Assembly (NCBI RefSeq): GCF_008365385.1
Contig: NZ_QOVF01000001.1
Coordinates: forward strand, 1,178,001 to 1,242,000
Length of the DNA: 64,000 nucleotides
Direction: 5' to 3'
DNA from: Halopseudomonas laoshanensis
GTDB taxonomy: Bacteria; Pseudomonadota; Gammaproteobacteria; Pseudomonadales; Pseudomonadaceae
The notes under the pieces were generated by a model. That model was not told the DNA's origin and made no database searches. It saw nothing but the letters and a program-made list of their open reading frames with translations. Both the position numbers and the translations under genes were made by a program. Positions 9,992 through 19,942 of the stretch are shown here, piece by piece (the stretch's first letter is position 1; every line of letters begins with the position of its first letter).

Positions 9992-10608
9992 CTCAAGCAG
10001 AAGAACAGGTCATTGCGCTGGGCGCGGTTTTCCAGGCGGCGATATTGGTCGACAAGCTGGCCCGCAGCGGACAGATCAGCGAAGCACCAGCTGCCTGCCT
10101 GTTAGGCAGCATCCTTGAACGCTCACCGGATGACGTGCTGCAAATCTACGGCGGCTCCACCTACCAGATTCGCCAGGGCGTGCAGGCGCTGCAGGCGATG
10201 CTGGAGCGGGACACCGCCGCCCTTCAACGCGACGCGCTACGCTACACGATGAATCTCCTGGTACTGGAACGGCAACTGGCCAAGCGTGATGACATGCTCA
10301 ATGTGCTGGGCCAGCGGTTAGAGCAGGCCGGCTCACAGGTCGAGCATTTCGGTATTTTGCATGACAACGTTACCGCCTCCTTCGGCAGCATCTACCAGGA
10401 CACCTTGAGCACCTTGCGTCTACGCATTCAGGTGCACGGCGATATGCGCTACCTGCAACAGCCGGACACCGCCAATCGGATTCGCGCGCTGCTGTTGGCC
10501 GGGATCCGCTCGGCACGCCTGTGGCGACAACTGGGCGGACACCGCTGGCAAATGCTGGTATCCAGGAAGAAATTGCTGGATGCGACCCGGTCCGTCCTGA
10601 ATGGTTGA
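9988..10608 (+). CDS. hflD: HflD, high-frequency lysogenization protein homologue
   Basis: 206 residues, mostly helical, with the family opening [18 protein letters not shown] and the middle segment [19 protein letters not shown]. In E. coli HflD interacts with phage CII; its cellular role is not well settled. The start is GTG at 9988, overlapping the mnmA stop (GTGA). The 3' end overlaps the following transporter gene by eight bases. Gene order mnmA-hflD-purB is standard in gammaproteobacteria; here a transporter is inserted before purB. Confidence 0.93.
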   Translation: MTQAEEQVIALGAVFQAAILVDKLARSGQISEAPAACLLGSILERSPDDVLQIYGGSTYQIRQGVQALQAMLERDTAALQRDALRYTMNLLVLERQLAKRDDMLNVLGQRLEQAGSQVEHFGILHDNVTASFGSIYQDTLSTLRLRIQVHGDMRYLQQPDTANRIRALLLAGIRSARLWRQLGGHRWQMLVSRKKLLDATRSVLNG

Positions 10609-11491
10609 ACTGGTCCGGCTGGACCAGCCGCGCAAAGGCGCGCTGCTGCTGGCCACCTCGGCGTTGCTGTTTGCCTTGATGGGCATTCTGATTCGTGAAG
10701 TATCAGTGGGCGTCAATAACGAGAACGTGGTGTTCTTCCGTAATCTGCTTGGCGTGGTGTTTTTCCTGCCGATGATACTGGTCAAGGGCTTCGCCCCGTT
10801 CCGTACCCAGCGTTTGGGTCGGCACTTCATGCGCACGTTCTATGGCTTGGGAGCGATGTATTGTTTCTTCTATGCCATCGCGCACCTACCGCTGGCCGAT
10901 GCCATGGTTTTTACCTATGCCGCACCTGTATTCACGCCATTATTGGCCTGGTGGTGGCTGCGCGAATCGTTGACACCGCGAATGATGTTTATGGTGCTGC
11001 TCGGTTTTGCTGGCGTATTGCTCGTCGCTAAGCCCAGTGGCGCACTGTTTGACCCCATCGGCCTGGTAGGCATAGCAGCAAGCCTGCTGGCGGCCTGTGC
11101 CTTTGTTTCAATTCGCGTGATGAGCAGTACCGAACCGGCCACCCGCATGGTGTTTTATTTTGCCTTTTTCTCCACGCTGCTTTCTTCGATCCCGCTGCTG
11201 TGGGCCTGGCAGCCACTCACTGGCACCCAGCTTGGCATGCTGATCAGCATTGGGCTGGTAGCAACCGTCAGCCAATTGATCATGTCCAAGGCTTACACCT
11301 TGGCGCCGCCGGGCAAAATCGGGCCACTGAGCTATCTGGCCATTGTTTTTTCCGGGCTTTTCGCCTGGTTTCTCTGGGATGAAGTGCCGGATATTTCCTC
11401 CTTTGTGGGCGCTGGCCTGATTTTCGCTTCCACCTTGATCAGTATTGCCATGCCTGGCGCGCAGGCCAAACCGCGCCAATCTGGTGTATGA
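10601..11491 (+). CDS. DMT-superfamily (EamA) membrane transporter
   Basis: 296 residues with about ten hydrophobic segments and two EamA repeats, the first around [19 protein letters not shown] and the second around [19 protein letters not shown]. Drug/metabolite exporters of this family export amino acids, metabolites or drugs; the substrate cannot be told from sequence. It overlaps hflD by eight bases, so it is translationally coupled to the mnmA-hflD unit, and purB follows 39 bp later. Confidence 0.85.
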   Translation: MVELVRLDQPRKGALLLATSALLFALMGILIREVSVGVNNENVVFFRNLLGVVFFLPMILVKGFAPFRTQRLGRHFMRTFYGLGAMYCFFYAIAHLPLADAMVFTYAAPVFTPLLAWWWLRESLTPRMMFMVLLGFAGVLLVAKPSGALFDPIGLVGIAASLLAACAFVSIRVMSSTEPATRMVFYFAFFSTLLSSIPLLWAWQPLTGTQLGMLISIGLVATVSQLIMSKAYTLAPPGKIGPLSYLAIVFSGLFAWFLWDEVPDISSFVGAGLIFASTLISIAMPGAQAKPRQSGV

Positions 11492-12901
<1,410 letters not shown>

Positions 12902-12957
12902 TGCTCCTGCACATTCAGCGACTGCAGACTAGCTATTATTAACGTGCAATTCGAAAC

Positions 12958-13001
12958 ACGACCTGCTGACTCCCGGCCCCGGGAAAGCTCAGCAGGGTCG
13001 T
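12958..13001 (+). terminator. Hairpin downstream of purB
   Basis: ACGACCTGCTGA at 12958-12969 pairs with its complement at 12989-13001 with one bulged G, and the interior TCCCGG/CCGGGA pairs again. Strong structure 57 bp after purB, but no following T-tract, so it may be a weak terminator or a stabilising leader element for the roxA operon. Confidence 0.5.
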
Positions 13002-13071
13002 CGTTCAGCTAGACGCTGAATACCCCCACTCCGGGCCGGATGACGTTACCTACATTGTTTCAGAGGCTCTT

Positions 13072-14244
13072 ATGTCCCATACCGCAGCGTCCCCGCTTGG
13101 TGATATCACCCCCGCCGAATTCCTGCGGGATTACTGGCAGAAAAAGCCGCTGCTGATTCGACAGGCTTTCCCTGATTATCAAAGTCCGTTATCCGCCGAT
13201 GAGCTGGCTGGCCTGGCCCTGGAAGACGAAGTCGAGTCGCGAATCGTCCTGACCCAAGGTGACATTCCCTGGGAGCTGCGACGCGGACCCTTCGCTGAGG
13301 ACGACTTCAAGGTATTGCCTGAGAAGGACTGGACCCTGCTGGTACAGGCAGTAGACCAGTTCGTGCCCGACGTCGCTGAACTGATATCTGCTTTCCGCTT
13401 TCTGCCCAGCTGGCGAATCGACGACATCATGATCAGTTACGCGGCGCCAGGCGGCAGCGTCGGACCGCACTTCGATAACTACGATGTATTCCTGCTGCAG
13501 ACCCACGGTCACCGGCGATGGAAGATCGGCCAGCACTGTAATGCCGACAGCCCAATTCTGCAGCACCCTGACCTGCGCATCCTGCAGGACTTTCAGCAGC
13601 AGGAAGAATGGCTGCTCGAACCCGGCGACATGCTCTATATACCGCCCGGCGTTGCCCATTACGGTATTGCCGAAGACGAATGCATGACTTACTCGATCGG
13701 CTTTCGCGCTCCAAGCCATCAAGAGATATTGCACCATTTCACTGACTTTCTCGGCCAGTATCTCAGCGACCAGGATCGTTATAGTGATGCAGGCATGTCA
13801 GTCCCGGTAGAGCCCGCCTGCATTGACGATGCCAGCATTGAGCGCTTGCAGGGCATTGTGCTGGAGCTGGTTCAGGACAAAGCAGCGCTGGCCACCTGGT
13901 TCGGCCGCTTCATGACCGAACCGCGCTATCCCGAATTGATCCAGGTCCAGGAGGTTGAGACCAGCCTGGTGGATGAAGAGCTGAGCAACGGTTACGGGCT
14001 GATCCGCAACCTGAGCGCGCGCCTGGCTTACCGCCAGGAGGGTGCCGAACACCTGATGCTGTTTGCCAGCGGCGAGCACTGTCTGTTGCCGATTACCCTG
14101 TTACCGCTGGTTCAACTAATCTGTGAACAGGATTATCTGGATTGCGAAGCGTTGCTGCCCTGGCGACAGAATCCGGAAGCCTGGACCCTGGTGGAGCAAC
14201 TTCTGGCCAAGGGGGATCTCCAACTGGAGGGCGAGGATGAATGA
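13072..14244 (+). CDS. roxA: RoxA/YcfD-type JmjC cupin, 50S ribosomal protein uL16 arginine hydroxylase
   Basis: 390 residues. Fe(II)/2-oxoglutarate dioxygenase of the ribosomal oxygenase group; the E. coli homologue hydroxylates an arginine of ribosomal protein L16. The facial triad is visible as HFD (SVGPHFDNYDVFLLQ, about residue 125) and the distal histidine in YIPPGVAHYG. N-terminal FLRDYWQKKPLLIRQAF is typical, and a C-terminal winged-helix dimerisation region follows. It heads a tight three-gene unit with the next two genes (overlaps of eight and four bases). Confidence 0.9.
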   Translation: MSHTAASPLGDITPAEFLRDYWQKKPLLIRQAFPDYQSPLSADELAGLALEDEVESRIVLTQGDIPWELRRGPFAEDDFKVLPEKDWTLLVQAVDQFVPDVAELISAFRFLPSWRIDDIMISYAAPGGSVGPHFDNYDVFLLQTHGHRRWKIGQHCNADSPILQHPDLRILQDFQQQEEWLLEPGDMLYIPPGVAHYGIAEDECMTYSIGFRAPSHQEILHHFTDFLGQYLSDQDRYSDAGMSVPVEPACIDDASIERLQGIVLELVQDKAALATWFGRFMTEPRYPELIQVQEVETSLVDEELSNGYGLIRNLSARLAYRQEGAEHLMLFASGEHCLLPITLLPLVQLICEQDYLDCEALLPWRQNPEAWTLVEQLLAKGDLQLEGEDE

Positions 14245-15256
14245 GATTGACGTCAGGGTAGTTGACTGGCTAAGCACCGAAGCACTGCGAGAGATCCGCA
14301 AGCAGGTATTCATCGATGAGCAAGGTGTCCCGGATGCGCTGGAGTGGGATACCGACGATCAGTCCGCGGTGCATTTCCTCATGCGCGCTGAAAGCGAGGC
14401 ACTGGGCACCGCGCGCTTGCTAGACGATGGCCATATCGGCCGAGTAGCCATATTGCCCGCGTGGCGTGGCAAGGGGTTGGGCGAACGGCTCATGCGCGAA
14501 GTCATGGCCTACGCCCAAGCGCAGGGCATGAGCACCTTGCTACTGAGCGCCCAGGTCCAGGCGCAGTCGCTGTACCAACGCTTGGGGTTCGTGGTCGATT
14601 CCGAACCTTATATGGAAGCGGGAATCCTTCACGTGGCCATGCGCTGGCAAGCCGAGCTCCTGGATATATCGGAGTTGCCGCCGATCGAGTTTGAATCGCC
14701 CGGCAGATTCAGCATTCACAACCCGCCCACACAGTTGCCGGCGGTGCGCACAGTGGATCTGCCCTATCAGTTGGGTAACCAGGCCGAGCTGATTGAGCTG
14801 GACGAAAGCAATGCACTCGATCATCTGTGCCATATGCTTGGCCAGGCCCGCCGGCAAATACATATCTATGCCGCCGACCAGGCCGTATGGCTGTTCAATC
14901 GTCGCGATGTGCTCAACGCAGTGGAGCAACTGATCGCCCGTCAGCCCAAGTGTCGAATCAAAATACTGCTGCAGGAAGCGGGCAAACCCTTTCTCCAGGG
15001 CCATAGCCTGCTGAACCTGATGCACCGCTTCCCGAGCATAGTGGAGATTCGCAAGCAGCATCCAGAACGTGAAAAACTGCCGCAGGTCTATATGCTGGCA
15101 GATACTTGCGGCATATTGATGCTACCCAAGGCTCTGCTGCGCCAGGGGTTTGCGCGCTATCAAAGTCCCGACCAGGTCAGGCGCAGGACTAGCGAGTTTG
15201 ATGAGTTTTGGTCTACCAGCCAGAGCGATCCAGCCATCCGGAGATTTCTTTTATGA
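14237..15256 (+). CDS. GNAT acetyltransferase fused to a C-terminal domain of unknown role
   Basis: 339 residues. Residues 1-145 form a GNAT domain with the acetyl-CoA loop VAILPAWRGKGLGERLM; substrate unknown. Residues about 175-339 form a second domain (IHIYAADQAVWLFNRRDVL ... RIKILLQEAGKPF) that resembles the fold pattern of phospholipase-D-like nuclease relatives but shows no HKD motif; this reading is inference. The start at 14237, inside the end of roxA, has a GGAGGGCG site; the longer frame from 14123 lies wholly within roxA. Overlaps the next gene by four bases. Confidence 0.82.
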   Translation: MNEIDVRVVDWLSTEALREIRKQVFIDEQGVPDALEWDTDDQSAVHFLMRAESEALGTARLLDDGHIGRVAILPAWRGKGLGERLMREVMAYAQAQGMSTLLLSAQVQAQSLYQRLGFVVDSEPYMEAGILHVAMRWQAELLDISELPPIEFESPGRFSIHNPPTQLPAVRTVDLPYQLGNQAELIELDESNALDHLCHMLGQARRQIHIYAADQAVWLFNRRDVLNAVEQLIARQPKCRIKILLQEAGKPFLQGHSLLNLMHRFPSIVEIRKQHPEREKLPQVYMLADTCGILMLPKALLRQGFARYQSPDQVRRRTSEFDEFWSTSQSDPAIRRFLL

Positions 15257-16071
15257 TCAGGTTCTGCCTTGCCCAGTTGCTGTCGCTACTGATGTTCTGC
15301 AGCAGCGTTTCCGTGCAGGCAGAACCAACGACCGAGATATTCAGTCTCGGTTACAACATGGCTGAGAATATGATTTCGGCGATTCAGCCGATGCTCCGGG
15401 ATGATGAGCGCGTCTCAGCCTATGGCAATCAACTGATAGTGCGCGCGGAGCCCGAGCGGCTGAAGGAAATACGCGCGTTATTGAATGAACTTGACCGCCA
15501 GCCGGCGAGGCTGTTGATCAGTGTCGCCAATAGCGGCGGTATCAGTAGCAACGAGCGCGGCTATCAGGTTGACGGGCGCTTCGACACTGGACCCGCGGAC
15601 ATCGTGGTCGGAGATCCGCGCAATGGCAACCAGGCGCGGATCATCAACCGTAGTACCCGCGGTCAGAACGATGGAGTCCGCCAGGTCACCGCCAATGAAG
15701 GTTACCCGGTGTTGATTCAGACCGGGCAATCAGTGCCTTTGCAGTCCACCACTACCGACGTATACGGCCGTGTTATCGAAAACACCGAATACCGTGATGT
15801 TACCCAGGGCTTTTATGCCACAGTGCGACTTAATGGTGACCTGGCAACCATTACCCTCAGCGCCAACAATGACAACGTCAACCGCAGCGATAATCGAATA
15901 GTTGACGTGCAGCAGACTGACACCGTGGTAACCGCGCGACTCGGCGAATGGATCACCGTCGGTGGCGTTACCGATAGCCAGCTCAGTAGCGGCGCGGACA
16001 TTGGGCGGCGCACCAGCACCCGCAGCCAGAATGACAGCAGCGTGCGGCTCAAGATAGACCGCGCAAACTAG
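15253..16071 (+). CDS. Small secretin-domain periplasmic protein
   Basis: 272 residues. Signal peptide at 1-22 (IRFCLAQLLSLLMFCSSVSVQA). Residues about 28-90 look like a secretin N-type (NolW) subdomain, and the C-terminal part carries strands like those of secretins (TVRLNGDLATITLSA, ARLGEWITVGGV), but the protein is far too short to be a gated type II/III secretin and no secretion genes are nearby. Start ATG overlaps the acetyltransferase stop (ATGA) and has a GGAGA site. Function unknown. Confidence 0.75.
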   Translation: MIRFCLAQLLSLLMFCSSVSVQAEPTTEIFSLGYNMAENMISAIQPMLRDDERVSAYGNQLIVRAEPERLKEIRALLNELDRQPARLLISVANSGGISSNERGYQVDGRFDTGPADIVVGDPRNGNQARIINRSTRGQNDGVRQVTANEGYPVLIQTGQSVPLQSTTTDVYGRVIENTEYRDVTQGFYATVRLNGDLATITLSANNDNVNRSDNRIVDVQQTDTVVTARLGEWITVGGVTDSQLSSGADIGRRTSTRSQNDSSVRLKIDRAN

Positions 16072-16107
16072 CCCGGGCACCAGCCTGAAAACGATATCCA
16101 GAGCTAG

Positions 16108-16133
16108 TGTAGTGCGCTTAAAAAAACACTACA
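16108..16133. promoter_or_regulatory. RccR-like long-spacer operator upstream of aceA
   Basis: TGTAGT at 16108-16113 and ACTACA at 16128-16133; arms extend to seven bases (TGTAGTG/CACTACA). The span is 26 bp, or 28 bp with one flanking base each side, the size reported for the RccR site at Pseudomonas aceA. The same 26-bp spacing occurs upstream of icd in this window. Confidence 0.6.
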
Positions 16134-16139
16134 TGCGCA

Positions 16140-16168
16140 TTGACTTATTGCCGATCAAGTCGCATCAT
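16140..16168 (+). promoter_or_regulatory. Possible sigma-70 promoter for aceA
   Basis: TTGACT at 16140-16145, 17-bp spacer, CATCAT at 16163-16168, beginning six bases after the TGTAGT/ACTACA palindrome. The -10 is poor and the implied leader would be about 390 nt, so this is tentative. Confidence 0.3.
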
Positions 16169-16568
16169 TGCGTCGCTCCCGCTAGCCAGGGGGTCCGAAA
16201 GGGCTCTCCGGATCGGATCCATGAACCATTGGATCGATCAGTGTCTCAACAGCTCACAAGGCCGTTCGACGAGGTTGCGACTGGAACGAAGTTGTCCTGA
16301 GGGACGGGGAAGCGATTTAGCGTCAGTCTGAATGATTGTTTGATTCACTGCTCTACCTGCGGATATATCTGTGTCCGGGGTATGCATGACACCGCTCATG
16401 CTTGGCAGCCTCAATCATTCACCTGCTCACACCCCCCTCCCCCTGTGGATTTCTTTTTTTCAGTCCTGTTAAGACACGCTGCGGTGCACCGCCCATGCAT
16501 AACCTTTAGCATGTGGGTTTTGGGTGGAAATTTGTGCTCAACCAAACGCAAACCTTGAAGGATTGACC

Positions 16569-18164
16569 ATGTCAGCTTATCAAAACGACATCAAAGCCGT
16601 CGCCGCTCTGAAAGAATCTGCCGGCAACAGCTGGAGCGCTATCAACCCCGAGTCCGTCGCCCGCATGCGCGCTCAGAACCGTTTCAAAACCGGTCTGGAC
16701 ATTGCCAAGTACACTGCTGCCATCATGCGCAAAGACATGGCCGAGTACGATGCCGACTCCTCCGTCTACACTCAGTCACTGGGTTGCTGGCACGGCTTCA
16801 TCGGTCAGCAGAAGCTGATTTCCATCAAGAAGCACCTGAAGACCACTAACAAGCGTTACCTGTACCTGTCCGGCTGGATGGTTGCAGCGCTGCGTTCCGA
16901 CTTCGGCCCGCTGCCTGACCAATCCATGCACGAGAAGACTGCCGTTTCCGGTCTGATCGAAGAGCTGTACACCTTCCTGCGCCAGGCTGACGCCCGTGAA
17001 CTGGATCTGCTGTTCATGGATCTGGACGCTGCGCGCGATGCTGGCGACAAGTCCAAGCAGGATGAAGTCCAGGCCAAAATCGACAACTTTGAAACTCACG
17101 TTGTGCCGATCATTGCCGACATCGATGCTGGTTTCGGTAACCCTGAAGCCACTTACCTGCTGGCCAAGAAAATGATCGAAGCGGGTGCTTGCTGCATCCA
17201 GATCGAAAACCAGGTGTCCGACGAGAAGCAGTGCGGTCACCAGGATGGCAAGGTTACCGTTCCCCACGAAGATTTCCTGGCCAAGATCAACGCCGTTCGT
17301 TACGCGTTCCTCGAGCTGGGCGTTGATGATGGCGTGATCGTTGCCCGTACCGATTCCCTGGGTGCCGGCCTGACCAAGCAGATCGCTGTAACCAAAGAGC
17401 CAGGCGACCTGGGCGACCAGTACAACTCCTTCCTGGATTGCGAAGAAGTATCTGCTGCTGACATGAAGAACGGCGACGTCGTTCTGAACCGTGACGGCAA
17501 GCTGCTGCGTCCAAAGCGTCTGCCAAGCAACCTGTTCCAGTTCCGTGCTGGCACTGGCGAAGATCGCGTTATCCTGGACTGCATCACTTCCCTGCAGAAC
17601 GGCGCTGACCTGCTGTGGATCGAAACCGAGAAGCCGCACGTTGGCCAGATCGCCGCCATGGTTAACCGCATCCGTGAAGTCATTCCGACCGCCAAGCTGG
17701 TTTACAACAACAGCCCGTCCTTCAACTGGACTCTGAATTTCCGTCAGCAGGTATTCGATACCATGACTGCTGAAGGCAAGGACATGTCCGCTTACGATCG
17801 CGCCAAGCTGATGAGCGTCGATTACGACGAGACTGAACTGGCCCAGATCGCTGATGAGAAGATCCGTACCTTCCAGGCCGATGGCTCACGCGAAGCGGGT
17901 ATCTTCCACCACCTGATCACTCTGCCGACTTACCACACTGCCGCGCTGTCTACCGACAACCTGGCCAAGGGTTACTTCGCAGAGCAAGGCATGCTGGCCT
18001 ACGTTAAGGGCGTTCAGCGTCAGGAACTGCGTCAGGGCATCGCCTGCGTCAAGCACCAGAACATGGCTGGCTCCGATATCGGTGACAACCATAAAGAGTA
18101 CTTCGCTGGTGAAGCTGCTCTGAAAGCTGGCGGCAAAGACAACACCATGAACCAGTTCGGCTGA
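16569..18164 (+). CDS. aceA: Isocitrate lyase
   Basis: 531 residues, the long pseudomonad form. Glyoxylate-shunt enzyme cleaving isocitrate to glyoxylate and succinate, needed on acetate and fatty acids. The catalytic cysteine lies in EKQCGHQDGK (variant of the KKCGH signature), and other family blocks include DIDAGFGNPEATYLL and NNSPSFNW. The ATG at 16569 follows GAAGGA and gives the canonical MSAYQNDIKAV; the frame opens 15 codons earlier without support. Single-gene transcript with a strong terminator behind it. Probably regulated by the palindrome at 16108-16133. Confidence 0.97.
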   Translation: MSAYQNDIKAVAALKESAGNSWSAINPESVARMRAQNRFKTGLDIAKYTAAIMRKDMAEYDADSSVYTQSLGCWHGFIGQQKLISIKKHLKTTNKRYLYLSGWMVAALRSDFGPLPDQSMHEKTAVSGLIEELYTFLRQADARELDLLFMDLDAARDAGDKSKQDEVQAKIDNFETHVVPIIADIDAGFGNPEATYLLAKKMIEAGACCIQIENQVSDEKQCGHQDGKVTVPHEDFLAKINAVRYAFLELGVDDGVIVARTDSLGAGLTKQIAVTKEPGDLGDQYNSFLDCEEVSAADMKNGDVVLNRDGKLLRPKRLPSNLFQFRAGTGEDRVILDCITSLQNGADLLWIETEKPHVGQIAAMVNRIREVIPTAKLVYNNSPSFNWTLNFRQQVFDTMTAEGKDMSAYDRAKLMSVDYDETELAQIADEKIRTFQADGSREAGIFHHLITLPTYHTAALSTDNLAKGYFAEQGMLAYVKGVQRQELRQGIACVKHQNMAGSDIGDNHKEYFAGEAALKAGGKDNTMNQFG

Positions 18165-18191
18165 TAGCTGCGCAGGTTGGTGTTTAAAGAG

Positions 18192-18216
18192 GGCCACCTT
18201 CGGGTGGCCTTTTTTT
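18192..18216 (+). terminator. Rho-independent terminator of aceA
   Basis: GGCCACC, loop TTCG, GGTGGCC, followed by seven Ts. Classical intrinsic terminator 28 bp after the aceA stop. Confidence 0.95.
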
Positions 18217-18349
18217 GTGCCAGTTATCAGCTCCTGCTGTCTGCCCGGAGCGGTCTCAAGTACAATGCGCCCTCCCTCACGCCTGCCCTCACCTTCCCAC
18301 CTACCAGGGGAGCATGTGGCACCATTAACGTCGTAACAGGTTTAACAGC

Positions 18350-18799
18350 ATGGCACGCCTTACCCTCGAGTTTCCAGACAATCAGTTCTATTTCACTACA
18401 CAGCTCACCGTCCGCATTACCGACATCAACGCGGGCAAGCACCTGGCGAATGACTCAATGGTATCGATGATCTCCGAAGCTCGCGCTCGGTTTCTGTATC
18501 AGTTCGGTATCGAAGAGGTCAGTGACAAGGATACCGGCATTATTGTCACCGACCTGGCCACCACTTATAAGCGCGAAGCTTTTGCCCGCGATGCGCTGAT
18601 CTTTGAAGTCGGCATGATGGATCTGAACAAGTATGGCGGGGACATCATCTTTCGCATCACTAAGGCCATTGGTGGCGAACTGGTCGCCCTGGCCAAGTCT
18701 GGATTCGTTTTCTACGACTTCACCACCTCCAAGGTAACACCCATGCCGGATGACTTTCGCTTTCGCTTCCCTGGCGTGAATTACATTCATAACGGCTGA
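18350..18799 (+). CDS. Hotdog-fold acyl-CoA thioesterase
   Basis: 149 residues. Resembles the 4HBT/YbgC group: RITDINAGKHLANDSMVSMISEARARF holds the expected Asp/Asn region and the helix glutamate, followed by the beta strands of a hotdog fold. Substrate not identifiable. The start has only a weak ACAGG site. Convergent with oprF and separated from it by a two-way terminator; 185 bp separate it from aceA, enough for its own promoter. Confidence 0.8.
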   Translation: MARLTLEFPDNQFYFTTQLTVRITDINAGKHLANDSMVSMISEARARFLYQFGIEEVSDKDTGIIVTDLATTYKREAFARDALIFEVGMMDLNKYGGDIIFRITKAIGGELVALAKSGFVFYDFTTSKVTPMPDDFRFRFPGVNYIHNG

Positions 18800-18836
18800 T
18801 ATTGAACGTGTTGGTTAAACAGCAGGTATAAAAAAA

Positions 18837-18857
18837 CCCGGCCGAAGCCGGGTTTTT
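18837..18857. terminator. Bidirectional terminator between the thioesterase gene and oprF
   Basis: CCCGGC, loop CGAA, GCCGGG, preceded by six or more As and followed by five Ts, so it serves both convergent genes. Confidence 0.95.
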
Positions 18858-18877
18858 CTTAAGCTAAGCAGTCGTTA

Positions 18878-19840
18878 TTAACGAACTTCTACTTCAGCTT
18901 CTACTTCAGCTTCTACGCGACGGTTCATGGCACGGCCATCATCAGTCTCGTTATCAGCAATCGGACGGGCTTCGCCGTAACCGACAGAGCTAACGCGCGA
19001 GGAGTCAACACCTTCGCTGATCAGAGCTTCACGGACCGAATTGGCACGACGCTCGGACAGGTTCTGGTTGTAGCTGTCGCTACCGACGGAGTCAGTGTGA
19101 CCTTCAACAGTAGTAGTTACTGAAGGATAGGTCTTCATGAACTCGGCCAGGCTCTGAATGTCATTGCGGTATTCAGGGCGGATGGAGTCACGATCGAAAT
19201 CGAACTTAACATCCAGCTCAACACGGACCGACTGCATTTCTGGCTCTGGCTGTGGAGCCGGAGCAGGTGCAGGGGCTGGTGCAGGAGCCGCTTGAGCAAC
19301 AGGAGCTGCAGCGCCACCGAAGTTCAAGCCCAGGCCAACGCCAGCGGACCATTCGGTGTTCTTGCTATCAATGCCGTACAGAGCATCAACACCGGCTTTA
19401 ACGAAGAAGTTCTCGCTCAGGTAGTTCTTGATACCAACACCGGCCATAGCCATGGTGGTACGATCGCGCTGGCTAGTGCCAACTTGATCCAGTTCCTGAT
19501 GGCCGAAACCGCCAGAGATGTAAGGACGGATGTTGCTCTGACCGAAGTGGTAAACAGCTTCAACCGCCATCAGGCGACCGTCGATGTCTTCACCGGTAGC
19601 ATCATCTTCAAGGTTTTTGTATGTACCCAGGTTAACGTTCAGCAGGACGTCATCAGTCAGGAAGTAACCAATGCCACCGCCCACCAGAGTACCGTCGCTC
19701 ATGTCACGGTAGCTGTCTGTGAAGTAGCGATCAGCAAACGCCTCAACTTCAACGGAACCGGCGCTCTGAGCCATGACCGGCAAGGCAGAAGCAGCGACAA
19801 CGGCACCAACAACAATACCCAAAGTGTTTTTCAATTTCAT
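18878..19840 (-). CDS. oprF: OprF, OmpA-family major outer-membrane porin
   Basis: 320 residues. Signal peptide to about residue 24 (ALPVMA), an eight-stranded N-terminal barrel to about residue 178, an Ala-Pro linker (APAPAPAPAPAP), and a C-terminal OmpA peptidoglycan-binding domain with TVEGHTDSVGSDSYNQNLSE and RRANSVREAL. Gives structural anchoring and slow porin activity. No cysteines, unlike P. aeruginosa OprF as I recall it. The extreme C terminus, VEAEVEAEVEVR, is encoded by a 12-bp tandem repeat. Lies downstream of sigX, its known ECF regulator. Confidence 0.95.
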   Translation of the reverse strand: MKLKNTLGIVVGAVVAASALPVMAQSAGSVEVEAFADRYFTDSYRDMSDGTLVGGGIGYFLTDDVLLNVNLGTYKNLEDDATGEDIDGRLMAVEAVYHFGQSNIRPYISGGFGHQELDQVGTSQRDRTTMAMAGVGIKNYLSENFFVKAGVDALYGIDSKNTEWSAGVGLGLNFGGAAAPVAQAAPAPAPAPAPAPQPEPEMQSVRVELDVKFDFDRDSIRPEYRNDIQSLAEFMKTYPSVTTTVEGHTDSVGSDSYNQNLSERRANSVREALISEGVDSSRVSSVGYGEARPIADNETDDGRAMNRRVEAEVEAEVEVR

Positions 19841-19896
19841 CTGTAAATCCCCATCAAATCCATATTAGGACGTTAACTTGCGCAAAACTCCCGGTA

Positions 19897-19905
19897 AGTA
19901 TAACA
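19897..19905 (-). promoter_or_regulatory. oprF promoter, extended -10 element
   Basis: On the minus strand TGTTATACT, an extended -10 (TGn plus TATACT), lies about 57 bp upstream of the oprF start. The -35 region is not convincing. A SigX-dependent promoter is known for oprF in P. aeruginosa and may overlap, but I cannot place it. Confidence 0.45.
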
Positions 19906-19942
19906 GAAAACTGAGAATGCAAGTATATATGTTTAAAAACGT

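Larger units (their letters stand above)
16072..16568. other. Long intergenic region upstream of aceA
   Basis: 497 bp with no supportable protein gene. Contents: a TGTAGT-N14-ACTACA palindrome at 16108-16133, a promoter-like pair at 16140-16168, a perfect 12-bp palindrome GCGGTGCACCGC at 16481-16492, and C-rich and T-rich tracts at about 16429-16460. Either the aceA leader is long or there is a second promoter nearer the gene; a small RNA is possible but not shown. Confidence 0.5.

Noticed and set aside
16112..16331. Short overlapping open frames upstream of aceA
   Set aside because: No ribosome sites, no family resemblance, atypical composition; treated as non-coding.
16481..16492. GCGGTGCACCGC palindrome as an operator
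   Set aside because: Perfect but short and GC-rich; no known regulator matches, so mentioned only as content of the gap.
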